A stretch of 22,833 nucleotides of DNA from contig JAAZYZ010000108.1 in the NCBI GenBank assembly GCA_014239355.1, positions 1-22,833 on the forward strand, read 5' to 3'. The translations under genes were made by a program, and so were the position numbers. Below are positions 15,792 to 22,833 of the stretch, piece after piece. The first letter of the stretch is position 1. Each line of letters starts with the position of its first letter. This stretch comes from Fidelibacterota bacterium (GTDB lineage: Bacteria > Marinisomatota > Marinisomatia > SCGC-AAA003-L08 > TMED6). The notes under the pieces were generated by a model, which was not told the DNA's origin, made no database searches, and saw only the letters and a list, made by a program, of their open reading frames with translations.

Positions 15792-16961
15792 ATGAAATTA
15801 ATTGGATTAGATTATTTAGGTATATCAGAATTTTTCTCTGATGAAGAGCTTTTAGTACAAAAATCATGTAGAGAATTTGTAGATAATGAAGTATTACCTA
15901 CTATTGATGAACATTTTAAAAACGGTACATTTCCAAAAGATTTAATAAAAAAATTCGGAGAATTAGGTTATTTAGGTATGAATCTTCCTGAAGAGTATGG
16001 CTGTGCTGGTTTATCTAATATTGCTTATGGTTTATTATGTCAAGAATTAGAAAGAGGAGATTCAGGTGTACGATCTTTTGTATCGGTCCAAGGTTCATTA
16101 GTTATGTATCCTATATATGCTTATGGTAATGAAGAACAAAGAAAAAAATGGTTACCTAAACTTGCTTCAGGTGAGTTAATTGGATGTTTTGGTTTAACTG
16201 AACCTAATTTTGGTTCAAATCCTAGCGGAATGTTAACTAATATTAAAAAAACAGAAGGTGGTTATATATTAAATGGTAGTAAAATGTGGATTACAAATGG
16301 CAGTATTGCTGATATTTCTGTTGTATGGGCTAAGGATGAAGATGGGGTTATTAGAGGCGTAGTTGTTAATAACAAATCTGATGGTTTTTCTGCACCATTA
16401 CAAAAAGGAAAATGGTCATTAAGAGCTTCAATTACATCTGAATTAGTTTTTGAAGATGTATTTGTACCAGAAGATAATTTATTACCAAATGTTAAAGGTT
16501 TAAAAGGACCTTTAGGCTGTTTAAATCAAGCTCGTTTTGGCATTGGCTGGGGAGCTTTGGGTGTATCTATGGAATTGTTAGATATAGCATTACAATATAG
16601 TAAGCAAAGAGTGATGTTTGATAAACCTATCGCTTCATTTCAAATGATACAAGATAAATTAGTATGGATGTTAAATGAAATAACTAAAGCTCAATTATTA
16701 GCATTACATGTTGGTAGAAATAAGGATGATGGTTCCTTAAAACATCAGCAAGTTTCTATGATTAAAAGAAATAATGTATGGTGTGCAAGAGAATGTGCAA
16801 AGTTAGCTAGAGAAATTCTTGGAGCTAATGGAATTACAGAAGATTATCCAATTATGCGACATATGATGAATATTGAAAGTGTATATACATATGAAGGAAC
16901 AAATGAAATGCACACATTAATTTTAGGTCAAGATTTAACAGATATTCCTGCTTTTAAGTAG
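15792..16961 (+). CDS. Acyl-CoA dehydrogenase, glutaryl-CoA dehydrogenase type
   Basis: The 389-residue flavoenzyme closely follows glutaryl-CoA dehydrogenase. Seen are SGVRSFVSVQGSLVMYPIY, with Arg94 and Ser98 at the positions that bind the distal carboxylate of glutaryl-CoA in the human enzyme; LIGCFGLTEPNFGSNPSGM, the FAD-contact segment; KMWITNG; and YEGTNEMHTLILG with catalytic base Glu368. Glutaryl-CoA dehydrogenase oxidises and decarboxylates glutaryl-CoA to crotonyl-CoA in lysine/tryptophan breakdown. Glutaryl-CoA is itself made by a lipoate-dependent 2-oxoadipate dehydrogenase, so the operon context would fit such a route. Isovaleryl- or isobutyryl-type activity, linked to the branched-chain E1, is the main alternative, but the Arg94 match favours a dicarboxylyl substrate. 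It sits between the E1 and E2 genes of one transcript. Confidence 0.9.
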   Translation: MKLIGLDYLGISEFFSDEELLVQKSCREFVDNEVLPTIDEHFKNGTFPKDLIKKFGELGYLGMNLPEEYGCAGLSNIAYGLLCQELERGDSGVRSFVSVQGSLVMYPIYAYGNEEQRKKWLPKLASGELIGCFGLTEPNFGSNPSGMLTNIKKTEGGYILNGSKMWITNGSIADISVVWAKDEDGVIRGVVVNNKSDGFSAPLQKGKWSLRASITSELVFEDVFVPEDNLLPNVKGLKGPLGCLNQARFGIGWGALGVSMELLDIALQYSKQRVMFDKPIASFQMIQDKLVWMLNEITKAQLLALHVGRNKDDGSLKHQQVSMIKRNNVWCARECAKLAREILGANGITEDYPIMRHMMNIESVYTYEGTNEMHTLILGQDLTDIPAFK

Positions 16962-16972
16962 AAGGTTTTATT

Positions 16973-16978
16973 AAGGAG
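16973..16978 (+). promoter_or_regulatory. Strong ribosome binding site for the E2 gene
   Basis: A perfect AAGGAG stands 5 bases before the ATG at 16984. It is the strongest Shine-Dalgarno in the operon, which suggests that high E2 output is wanted, as expected for the multi-copy core of a dehydrogenase complex. Confidence 0.7.
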
Positions 16979-16983
16979 TTTAA

Positions 16984-18291
16984 ATGATAGTTGATGTATT
17001 AATGCCAAAGATGGGAGAATCTATAACAGAGGGTACCATTGTTGAATGGAAAAAAAATGTTGGAGATATGATTGCTAAAGATGAAACTCTATTAGAAATA
17101 TCAACCGATAAAGTTGATTCAGAAATTCCATGCTCAACAGAAGGAAAAGTATTAGAATTATTATTTAATAAAAATGATACTGTTGAAGTTAACACTATTA
17201 TTGCTAGAATTGGCACGGAAGATTCTGATAGTCTAGATTCAAACACAAAAAACAGTATTAGTGAAGATAAAGAAAATTCTAATGAAGAAGTTTTAGAGGA
17301 TGTAAAAAAAGAAGAAGTTTCTATTAAGGAAGAAATTATATTAGATAATAAAGAAGTTGCTAAAACAGATAGAGTATTTTATTCTCCTTTAGTAAAAAGT
17401 ATTGCTAAAAAAGAAGGTATTTCTTTAGATGAATTGAGTTTAATACAAGGTTCTGGTAGAGGAAATAGAGTTAATAAAAGTGATATTTTGAATTATATAG
17501 ATTCTAAATCTAATGCAAAACAACCTGTAGATGTCCACCCAGCAGCTCTTTCTAAAAATTACGCATCATCTGTTCAATTAAAAGATTCAATTGAAGAGAT
17601 GGATAGAGTTCGTATTAAGATTGCAGAGCATATGGTTAATTCTAAAAATGTATCAGCTCATGTTTATACTACAAGTGAAGTAGATGTAACAAATATTGTT
17701 AATATTCGTAATAATAAGAAAGATGCTTTTTTGAATAAAAACAATATTAAATTGACTTATACCCCAATTATAGTGTCAGCATGTATTAAGGCTATTCAAG
17801 AATATCCAATTATAAATGCATCAATTGATGGAACTAATATTGTACATCATGAAAATATTAATATGGGTATTGCTGTAGCTTTACCTAATAATAATCTGAT
17901 TGTTCCTGTAATTAAAGCCTCAGAAGAGAAGAATTTTTTAGGTTTATCAAGAAGTATAGATTCATATGCTAAAAAAGCCCGTTCTAATTCATTAGCAGCA
18001 GATGATATATTTGGTTCTACTTTTACTGTAACTAATCCTGGAATTTTTGGAGGTCTGTTTGGGATGCCAATAATTAACCAACCAAATGTAGGAATTTTAT
18101 CTGTTGGATCAATAGAAAAAAGGCCTATTGTTAAAGAAACTGATTATGGCGATGCAGTTTTTGTTAGACATATGCTTTATTTGACTTTAGGTTACGATCA
18201 TCGCTTAATTGATGGTGCTTATGGTACAAAATTTTTATCTAGAGTTAAAGAATTATTAGAAAATTATAACGAAACAGAAATTATCATATAA
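16984..18291 (+). CDS. Dihydrolipoamide acyltransferase (E2) of a 2-oxoacid dehydrogenase complex
   Basis: The 435-residue protein has three modules. One lipoyl domain (1-78) carries the modification site Lys43 in STDKVDSE. A peripheral subunit-binding domain (about 133-172) reads YSPLVKSIAKKEGISLDE then GSGRGNRVNKSDI. The catalytic acyltransferase domain (about 205-435) ends in GYDHRLIDGAYG, with His406 and Asp410. The linker between lipoyl and binding domains (79-130) is rich in Glu, Asp, Ser and Lys instead of the usual Ala/Pro. The lipoyl and catalytic sequences resemble branched-chain-type E2, which fits the first E1. It is the only E2 in the window, so it probably serves both E1 proteins. 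LipA follows with no gap. Confidence 0.93.
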   Translation: MIVDVLMPKMGESITEGTIVEWKKNVGDMIAKDETLLEISTDKVDSEIPCSTEGKVLELLFNKNDTVEVNTIIARIGTEDSDSLDSNTKNSISEDKENSNEEVLEDVKKEEVSIKEEIILDNKEVAKTDRVFYSPLVKSIAKKEGISLDELSLIQGSGRGNRVNKSDILNYIDSKSNAKQPVDVHPAALSKNYASSVQLKDSIEEMDRVRIKIAEHMVNSKNVSAHVYTTSEVDVTNIVNIRNNKKDAFLNKNNIKLTYTPIIVSACIKAIQEYPIINASIDGTNIVHHENINMGIAVALPNNNLIVPVIKASEEKNFLGLSRSIDSYAKKARSNSLAADDIFGSTFTVTNPGIFGGLFGMPIINQPNVGILSVGSIEKRPIVKETDYGDAVFVRHMLYLTLGYDHRLIDGAYGTKFLSRVKELLENYNETEIII

Positions 18292-19176
18292 ATGCCAATT
18301 AAAGAAAAAAGAAAACCTAAATGGCTAAAAATAAAGTTATCATTAAATGATAATTACAATGATATTTCAAATATTATATCTAAAAACAAATTAAATACAG
18401 TTTGTTCTGAAGCACGCTGCCCTAATATTTATGAATGTTGGAATAATAGAACTGCTACAATTATGATTTTAGGTGATACTTGTACTCGAGCTTGTGGATT
18501 TTGTTCTGTTAAAACAGGCAAACCAAATCAAGTTGATATTTTAGAGCCTGTTAGAGTAGCTGAAGCAGCCAAAAAAATGGGTTTAAGACATATTGTCATC
18601 ACATCTGTTGATAGGGATGATTTAAGAAATGATTATGGGGCTACTATTTGGGCAGAAACAATTAATAGGCTTCATGCTGTAGTTCCAAATTGTAGTGTTG
18701 AAGTATTAACTCCAGATTTTAGAGCTCATGAGCCATCTTTGCAAAAAGTTTTTGATGCAAATCCATCAATTTTTTCTCATAACATTGAATGTGTTAAAAG
18801 AATCTCAAGACAGGTAAGAAAACAATCTAGATGGTCAAGATCTAAAAGGGTTCTTGAATTATCAGTAAAAAATAGCATGTTAACTAAAACAGGTTTAATG
18901 GTTGGATTAGGCGAAACAAATAATGAAGTTATTCAATCTATGAAAGAAATGGCAGATTCAGGTGTTGAAATTTTTAATATTGGACAGTATTTGCAACCCA
19001 CTAAAAAACATTTAGAAGTTCAACGTTATGTACATCCAGATGAATTTAAAATGTTTAAGGAAATAGGTTTAGATCTGGGTTTTAAAGTAGTTGAATCAGG
19101 ACCATTAGTTAGATCTTCTTATCATGCCGATAAACAAGCAAAATTATATAGAAAACAACCAAATATTGCGTCATAA
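18292..19176 (+). CDS. lipA: Lipoyl synthase
   Basis: The 294-residue radical-SAM enzyme inserts two sulfurs into the octanoyl chain on E2. Both iron-sulfur clusters are visible. The auxiliary cluster ligands are Cys38, Cys43 and Cys49 (VCSEARCPNIYECW), with the C-terminal RSSY motif at 274-277 supplying the serine ligand. The radical-SAM cluster is Cys64, Cys68 and Cys71 (DTCTRACGFC). Also typical are HIVITSVDRDDLRNDYGA and the segment ending in TGLMVGLGET. The ATG directly abuts the E2 stop, with no spacer or ribosome binding site of its own, so translation is probably coupled to E2. With lipB earlier in the operon, it completes de novo lipoylation. Confidence 0.97.
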   Translation: MPIKEKRKPKWLKIKLSLNDNYNDISNIISKNKLNTVCSEARCPNIYECWNNRTATIMILGDTCTRACGFCSVKTGKPNQVDILEPVRVAEAAKKMGLRHIVITSVDRDDLRNDYGATIWAETINRLHAVVPNCSVEVLTPDFRAHEPSLQKVFDANPSIFSHNIECVKRISRQVRKQSRWSRSKRVLELSVKNSMLTKTGLMVGLGETNNEVIQSMKEMADSGVEIFNIGQYLQPTKKHLEVQRYVHPDEFKMFKEIGLDLGFKVVESGPLVRSSYHADKQAKLYRKQPNIAS

Positions 19177-19201
19177 TGGCACTAAAATATATAAAAAATA
19201 T

Positions 19202-19230
19202 TTTGGTATAATATTTGCATAATATATTTG
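19202..19230 (+). promoter_or_regulatory. Probable promoter(s) of lon
   Basis: The 71-base gap after lipA holds two candidates. An extended -10 element, TGGTATAAT, lies at 19204-19212 without a clear -35. TTTG at 19202-19205 and TATATTTG at 19223-19230, 17 bases apart, fit the TTG-N17-23-TAnnTTTG pattern described for Bacteroidota. The second is in keeping with an FCB host. Start sites would lie near 19219 or 19237, giving short leaders before the ATG at 19248. Confidence 0.5.
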
Positions 19231-19247
19231 GAAAATAGGTTATTAAT

Positions 19248-19889
19248 ATGAGTGAAAAAAAAATTAAACAAGAAAAATTTTTAGAATCTTATCCAATTCT
19301 TCCATTAAGGAATACTATTCTATTTCCTAATCAGATTATTCCTATTTATATAGGTAGGCAGCAATCTTTGGATTTAATTAATGATATATCAATGTTAGAA
19401 AAAAAATATATTGTTGTTGTTGCTCAGAAAGATGGTGCTATTGAAAATCCAACAAATGATGATATCTATAAGTTTGGGACATTAGCTACTGTTATGAAAA
19501 TATTTGATATGCCAGACAAATCAAAATCTGCTATTGTTCAAGGCTTAATGAGAGTTAAGCTAGAGGAAGTAAATCAAGAATTACCATATTTTTCTGGTTT
19601 AGTATCAAGAGTAAAAGATATTGATGATGGTAGCTCTGAAATTAGTCAAAATATCAAATTGTTAAAATCTTCTTTTACAAGCATAGTAGATGCTGCTCCA
19701 TATTTGAATGAAGATCAAATGAATGCTTTAAATAATATTAAAAACCCTTCAAAAATTGCCGATAAAGCAATTTCTTTGCTTAATATAAAAACAAAAGAAA
19801 AACAGGAAGTTTTAGAAATAACTAATATTTTAAATAGAGTTAAGAAAGTTAATGATATTATTAATAAAGAATTACAAAGAATTGAGTAA
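19248..19889 (+). CDS. lon: Lon protease, N-terminal part, ends at in-frame stop
   Basis: The 213-residue product is the N-terminal substrate-recognition (LAN) domain of Lon: YPILPLRNTILFPNQIIPIY at the start, then IVVVAQKDG, YKFGTLATVMKIF and VQGLMRVKLEEV. The start of the helical region (about 140-213) follows. The TAA at 19887-19889 interrupts a frame that continues, without any shift, as typical Lon sequence. In relatives this position usually holds Leu (ELG-K-I-Q context), and TTA to TAA is a single-base change. Rejoined, the gene would encode 787 residues, the normal length of Lon. As written, this piece lacks the ATPase and protease parts. It may be a true split, a broken gene or a sequence error. 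Confidence 0.88.
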   Translation: MSEKKIKQEKFLESYPILPLRNTILFPNQIIPIYIGRQQSLDLINDISMLEKKYIVVVAQKDGAIENPTNDDIYKFGTLATVMKIFDMPDKSKSAIVQGLMRVKLEEVNQELPYFSGLVSRVKDIDDGSSEISQNIKLLKSSFTSIVDAAPYLNEDQMNALNNIKNPSKIADKAISLLNIKTKEKQEVLEITNILNRVKKVNDIINKELQRIE

Positions 19890-19901
19890 GGAGAGAAAAT
19901 T
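19887..19901 (+). other. In-frame TAA inside lon followed by Shine-Dalgarno-like AAGGAG
   Basis: TAA (19887-19889) interrupts lon. Its last two bases begin AAGGAG (19888-19893), a perfect ribosome binding sequence, and an in-frame ATT follows 5 bases later (19899-19901). ATT is a rare start codon, so restart here is conceivable but unproven. The first in-frame NTG codon after the stop is the ATG at 20046. Confidence 0.55.
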
Positions 19902-20045
19902 CAATCTGAGGTTCAAGATGAAATTTCAAAATCTCAAAAAGAATATTATTTAAGAGAGCAATTAAAAGCGATACAAAAAGAATTAGGTGAAGAAGGAAGT
20001 GGAATAGAAATTGAAGAAATACAAGAAAAAATTAAAAATGCTAAA

Positions 20046-21611
20046 ATGCCTGAAAATGTTGAAAAAATTGCTTTAAAGGAATTAAATAGATTACAAAAGA
20101 TTCCATCACATTCACCAGAATATACAGTTTCAAGAACATATTTAGATTGGTTAGTTGAGTTACCTTGGAGTGTTCAATCAAAAGATAATGAAAAAATTGA
20201 TAATGCTAATAATATTTTAAATGAAGATCATTATGGTTTAGATAAAGTAAAAGAGAGAATTCTTGAACACTTAGCTGTTAGAGGTTTAAAACGAAAAAGA
20301 AGTAAAAAAGGGGATATTATAAAAAGTCCTATTTTATGTTTTAATGGCCCTCCAGGGACAGGGAAAACATCAATGGGTAAATCAATTGCAAAATCAATGG
20401 GAAGAAAATTTGTAAGAATCTCACTTGGTGGAGTTGGCGATGAAGCTGAAATCCGAGGACATAGAAGAACATATATTGGAGCTTTACCTGGTAGAATTAT
20501 TGCTAGTTTAAAAAAAGCTGGTACAAATAATCCTATTTTCATGTTAGATGAAATTGATAAGTTGGGTAGAGATTTTAGAGGTGATCCATCAAGCGCATTA
20601 CTTGAAGTCCTTGATCCTGAACAAAACAATTCTTTCAATGATCATTATTTAGAAGTTGATTTTGATTTATCTAATGTAATGTTTATAACAACTTCAAATA
20701 GGATTGATCAAGTTCCTGGACCATTAAGAGATAGAATGGAAATGTTAGATTTTTCAGGGTATATTGTTGAAGAAAAAATGCAAATTGCAAAGAGACATTT
20801 AATTCCAAAGCAAATTAAAGAGCATTCACTTAAAAATAGTGAAATTAAATTTTCTGATTCAGGCATTAAAACTTTAGTAGAGTCTTACACAAGAGAAGCA
20901 GGTGTAAGAAATTTAGAAAGACAAATAGCAAATGTTTGTAGAAAAGTGGCTAAAGATATTTCAATGGGTAATATAAAATCATCATCAATTTCTAATAAAA
21001 GTGTAAGCAAATTTCTTGGTCCTGAAAAATTTTTACCAGAGCTTGCAGAAAGGAATAATAAACCAGGTATTGTAGTAGGTTTAGCTTGGACTGCTTTTGG
21101 TGGTGATATATTATTTATAGAAGCAACAAAAATGCCAGGAAAAGGAAATTTAAAATTAACTGGTAAACTTGGAGATGTTATGAAAGAATCTGTTCAGGCA
21201 GCTATGTCTTTTGTAAGATCGAATGCTAAAAAATATAATATTGATGAAGATTTTTATAAGAAGCATGATATTCATGTTCATGTACCGGCAGGTGCTATTC
21301 CAAAAGATGGACCATCAGCAGGTATAGCTATGACAGTAGCAATTATTTCATTATTAACTGATATTCCAGTCAAATCTCGTTTAGGTATGACGGGAGAAAC
21401 TTCTTTAAGAGGGAATGTTTTACCTATAGGAGGATTGAGAGAAAAGTCTACTGCAGCTCATAGAGCTGGTCTGAATCATATAATTGCACCTTATGAAAAC
21501 ATGAAAGATTTAGAAGAAATTCCTGAAAAAGTTAAGTCGGAATTAAAAATTACATTTGTAAAAGAGGTTGATGAAGCCATAAAATTAAGCCTTGGCTTAG
21601 ATATTAATTAA
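20046..21611 (+). CDS. lon: Lon protease, AAA+ and protease part, downstream of in-frame stop
   Basis: From this ATG the product has 521 residues, but Lon-type coding sequence runs back in the same frame to 19890; QKEYYLREQLKAIQKELGE lies in that upstream part. Walker A is GPPGTGKT (101-108), Walker B is FMLDEID (165-171), and the arginine-finger region is DRMEMLDF-like. The protease domain has catalytic Ser424 in PKDGPSAGIAM and Lys467 in GGLREKSTAA, 43 residues apart as in E. coli Lon. All catalytic residues are intact, so there is no sign of long decay after the stop. Starting at 20046 would omit about 52 residues of the helical region just ahead of the ATPase domain. Lon degrades damaged and regulatory proteins in the cytoplasm as a hexamer. 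Confidence 0.88.
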   Translation: MPENVEKIALKELNRLQKIPSHSPEYTVSRTYLDWLVELPWSVQSKDNEKIDNANNILNEDHYGLDKVKERILEHLAVRGLKRKRSKKGDIIKSPILCFNGPPGTGKTSMGKSIAKSMGRKFVRISLGGVGDEAEIRGHRRTYIGALPGRIIASLKKAGTNNPIFMLDEIDKLGRDFRGDPSSALLEVLDPEQNNSFNDHYLEVDFDLSNVMFITTSNRIDQVPGPLRDRMEMLDFSGYIVEEKMQIAKRHLIPKQIKEHSLKNSEIKFSDSGIKTLVESYTREAGVRNLERQIANVCRKVAKDISMGNIKSSSISNKSVSKFLGPEKFLPELAERNNKPGIVVGLAWTAFGGDILFIEATKMPGKGNLKLTGKLGDVMKESVQAAMSFVRSNAKKYNIDEDFYKKHDIHVHVPAGAIPKDGPSAGIAMTVAIISLLTDIPVKSRLGMTGETSLRGNVLPIGGLREKSTAAHRAGLNHIIAPYENMKDLEEIPEKVKSELKITFVKEVDEAIKLSLGLDIN

Positions 21612-21686
21612 GGGCGATTAACTCAGTTGGTTCAGAGTGCCTCCCTTACAAGGAGGAAGTCGGGAGTTCGAGTCTCTCATCGCCCA
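21612..21686 (+). tRNA. tRNA-Val (anticodon TAC)
   Basis: The full cloverleaf can be drawn. The acceptor stem GGGCGAT (21612-21618) pairs with ATCGCCC (21679-21685), with discriminator A at 21686. The D stem ACTC/GAGT, the anticodon stem CCTCC/GGAGG with loop CTTACAA, a five-base variable loop and the T arm GGGAG-TTCGAGT-CTCTC are all present. The anticodon TAC reads GTA and probably other Val codons. CCA is not encoded, as the next bases are CAG. The first tRNA base directly follows the last base of the lon stop codon, so it is probably cut out of the lon transcript. Confidence 0.96.
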
Positions 21687-21694
21687 CAGAAAAT

Positions 21695-21727
21695 AAAAAA
21701 AGGGATTAAAATTTAATCCCTTTTTTT
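21695..21727. terminator. Bidirectional intrinsic terminator
   Basis: A perfect inverted repeat, GGGATTAAA (21702-21710) and TTTAATCCC (21712-21720), is flanked by seven A on the left and seven T on the right. On each strand it gives a hairpin followed by a U-run. It would end the lon/tRNA-Val transcript on the plus strand and the secreted-protein gene on the minus strand. Confidence 0.9.
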
Positions 21728-21752
21728 ATTTTTAATAATTTGTGAATTTAAA

Positions 21753-22833
21753 TTATGCTAATATAATATTAATTAATATAACTACATCCTGAACATTTAA
21801 TATTCCATCTGAGTTTATATCTGCAGCATAGTACTGAGAATCATCTGGTTCAATAGAACCAAGAATAAAATTAATTAACAATACTACATCTTGTACATTT
21901 ATAACAGTATCGTTATTAATATCACCTAACATAATATCATTTATATCCACATTAATACAGTCTCCAGATGCTAGTAATCCTCCTCCATTTACATCAGATA
22001 CAATAGTATCAGTTATACATAATTCAGTATTTCCAGAATCAGAATTTGTATAGGAAATATTAGTAAGCAATCCATATCCTGATGGTATAGTACCTCCAGT
22101 AAATGAAAAACCAATTACTATTCCTAATTCAGAAGTAGAAACTTCAAAACCATATTCTTCAGCTAATCCACCATTAGCATCTGTAATTGTAATTAAATCA
22201 GGTGAGTCTGTTATAGTAAATTGAAATCCTGAAATATCAACACTATTTGAAATATAAATAGCCATAGAATCAGATGTGATATCTCCAAACGTTAAAGAAG
22301 CATTTCCTGAAGCAAAATCAATTGAGGTACAATCTTCTCCAGCTAGAAGAGCATTACCATCTGTATCTGAAACAATTAAATCATCTATACATAGTTCAGT
22401 GTTTCCAGACCCATTAAGTGAATAGGCTAAATTAGTTAATATTCCACTTCCCTGAGGAATATAGCCCCCAGTAAGTGAAAACCCTATTACTATACCAAGT
22501 TCGGAAGTAGAAACTTCAAATCCATTTTCATCTGCAGATCCACCACTAGCACCTGTAATCGTAATAGCATCTGGATTATCTGTAAGTGTAAATTGAAAAC
22601 CTCCAACTGCTTCTGAATTATCCATTAAAATTTGAATATTATCTCCAGTAACGCTACCAAAACTAAATTCAGCAGATCCATATATGCAACTTCCATCATC
22701 TATTGTAGCATCTGGATCATAATTATCTGCATTTGGATCTGTACATCCTAGAACATCTACAATTCCATCTCGTGTTCCATCTATATAAGTTTCATTTGTA
22801 TTAAGAGGGTCTAGATATTGATCCATATAATTC
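21753..22833 (-). CDS. Secreted protein with tandem cohesin-like repeats and C-terminal dockerin, 5' end outside window
   Basis: The frame is open through the right edge. The ATG at 22826 is probably internal, since the codons before it are sense (Asn, Tyr) and no signal peptide follows it. Counting from that Met (357 residues): a Cys-bracketed CTDPNADNYDPDATIDDGSC module (28-47), a beta-rich repeat at about 51-170, a second copy at about 175-294, and a dockerin at about 300-357. The dockerin has two loops, GDINNDTVINVQDVV and ADINSDGILNVQDVV. The repeats carry GGFQFTLTD / SGFQFTITD and a GFSxTGG segment, as in cohesin-like/carbohydrate-binding beta-sandwich domains; that assignment is tentative. 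An extracellular or surface location is likely. It shares a bidirectional terminator with lon. Confidence 0.82.
   Translation of the reverse strand, partial: NYMDQYLDPLNTNETYIDGTRDGIVDVLGCTDPNADNYDPDATIDDGSCIYGSAEFSFGSVTGDNIQILMDNSEAVGGFQFTLTDNPDAITITGASGGSADENGFEVSTSELGIVIGFSLTGGYIPQGSGILTNLAYSLNGSGNTELCIDDLIVSDTDGNALLAGEDCTSIDFASGNASLTFGDITSDSMAIYISNSVDISGFQFTITDSPDLITITDANGGLAEEYGFEVSTSELGIVIGFSFTGGTIPSGYGLLTNISYTNSDSGNTELCITDTIVSDVNGGGLLASGDCINVDINDIMLGDINNDTVINVQDVVLLINFILGSIEPDDSQYYAADINSDGILNVQDVVILINIILA
21945..22676 (-). repeat. Two tandem copies of a ~124-residue cohesin-like domain
   Basis: Copy 1 lies at 22317-22676 and copy 2 at 21945-22304, offset by 124 residues (372 bases). 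The segment GFEVSTSELGIVIGFS is identical in both proteins, and GNTELCI, IVSD and the GDC/EDC ends also recur. The matching DNA differs at several synonymous positions, so the duplication is old and the protein sequence has been kept. Confidence 0.85.

Noticed and set aside
19887..19889. Stop-codon reassignment (TAA read as an amino acid) to explain lon
   Set aside because: TAA ends many other genes in the window at their natural lengths, and TGA and TAG are also used as stops.
19248..21611. Frameshift in lon
   Set aside because: Both parts are in the same frame; the break is a nonsense codon, with no insertion or deletion visible.
1..22833. Mobile elements, CRISPR arrays, phage or defence genes
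   Set aside because: No transposase, integrase, direct-repeat/spacer pattern, nuclease-defence pair or attachment-site duplication is seen. The tRNA-Val is intact and followed by a terminator, without an integrase.

Overview
The window is a low-GC, gene-dense bacterial chromosome segment. Its features point to a marine member of the FCB group, most likely Candidatus Marinimicrobia (SAR406) or a close relative. The grounds are strong A/T codon bias, secreted proteins ending in dockerin-like D-x-N-x-D repeats, a Cys-bracketed 'CTDPNADNYDPDA' segment, 2-oxoacid dehydrogenase E1 proteins with alpha and beta fused, and a candidate FCB-type promoter (TAnnTTTG) before lon. This placement is inference; there is no rRNA or marker gene to prove it. 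TAA, TAG and TGA all end genes here, so no stop codon looks reassigned.

Layout. (1) 1-1938, plus strand: the C-terminal part of a secreted FG-GAP/dockerin protein, then a lipoprotein with a beta-propeller-like sequence and a striking Met/Cys/His-rich stretch. (2) 1945-6547, minus strand: four tightly packed genes, read from high to low coordinates: a YdjM/DUF457-type membrane protein, an MscS channel, an FAH-family enzyme and an M3 zinc oligopeptidase. (3) 6635-9143, plus strand: four overlapping genes, comprising an unrecognised helical protein, a metallo-beta-lactamase-fold hydrolase, a DUF309 protein and a small protein resembling a degenerate receiver domain. (4) 9239-19176, plus strand: a PTPS/QueD-family protein followed by a nearly self-sufficient lipoate-dependent 2-oxoacid dehydrogenase operon. 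It encodes E3, LipB, two different fused E1 proteins, a glutaryl-CoA-dehydrogenase-type flavoenzyme, E2 and LipA. (5) 19248-21720: lon, interrupted by one in-frame TAA, with tRNA-Val(UAC) starting at the base after its final stop, then a symmetrical terminator. (6) 21753 to the right edge, minus strand: a secreted protein with two tandem cohesin-like repeats and a C-terminal dockerin.

How the genes work together. The best-supported unit is region 4. The E1 proteins would decarboxylate 2-oxoacids, E2 would carry the acyl group on a lipoyl lysine, E3 would reoxidise the lipoyl arm, and LipB plus LipA would build that lipoyl group in place. The acyl-CoA dehydrogenase would act on an acyl-CoA product. 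E1 number one has branched-chain-type signatures (GEG, HSSSDD); number two has GDG and a different loop. They therefore probably feed different substrates into one E2/E3 core.

Most worth a second look: the nonsense codon in lon, the two E1 proteins sharing one E2, the PTPS homologue with Asp at the catalytic Cys position, the overlapping four-gene cluster at 6635-9143, and the Met/Cys/His-rich lipoprotein. I found no mobile element, CRISPR array, defence cassette or secondary-metabolite cluster. No stretch longer than about 100 bases lacks a gene.
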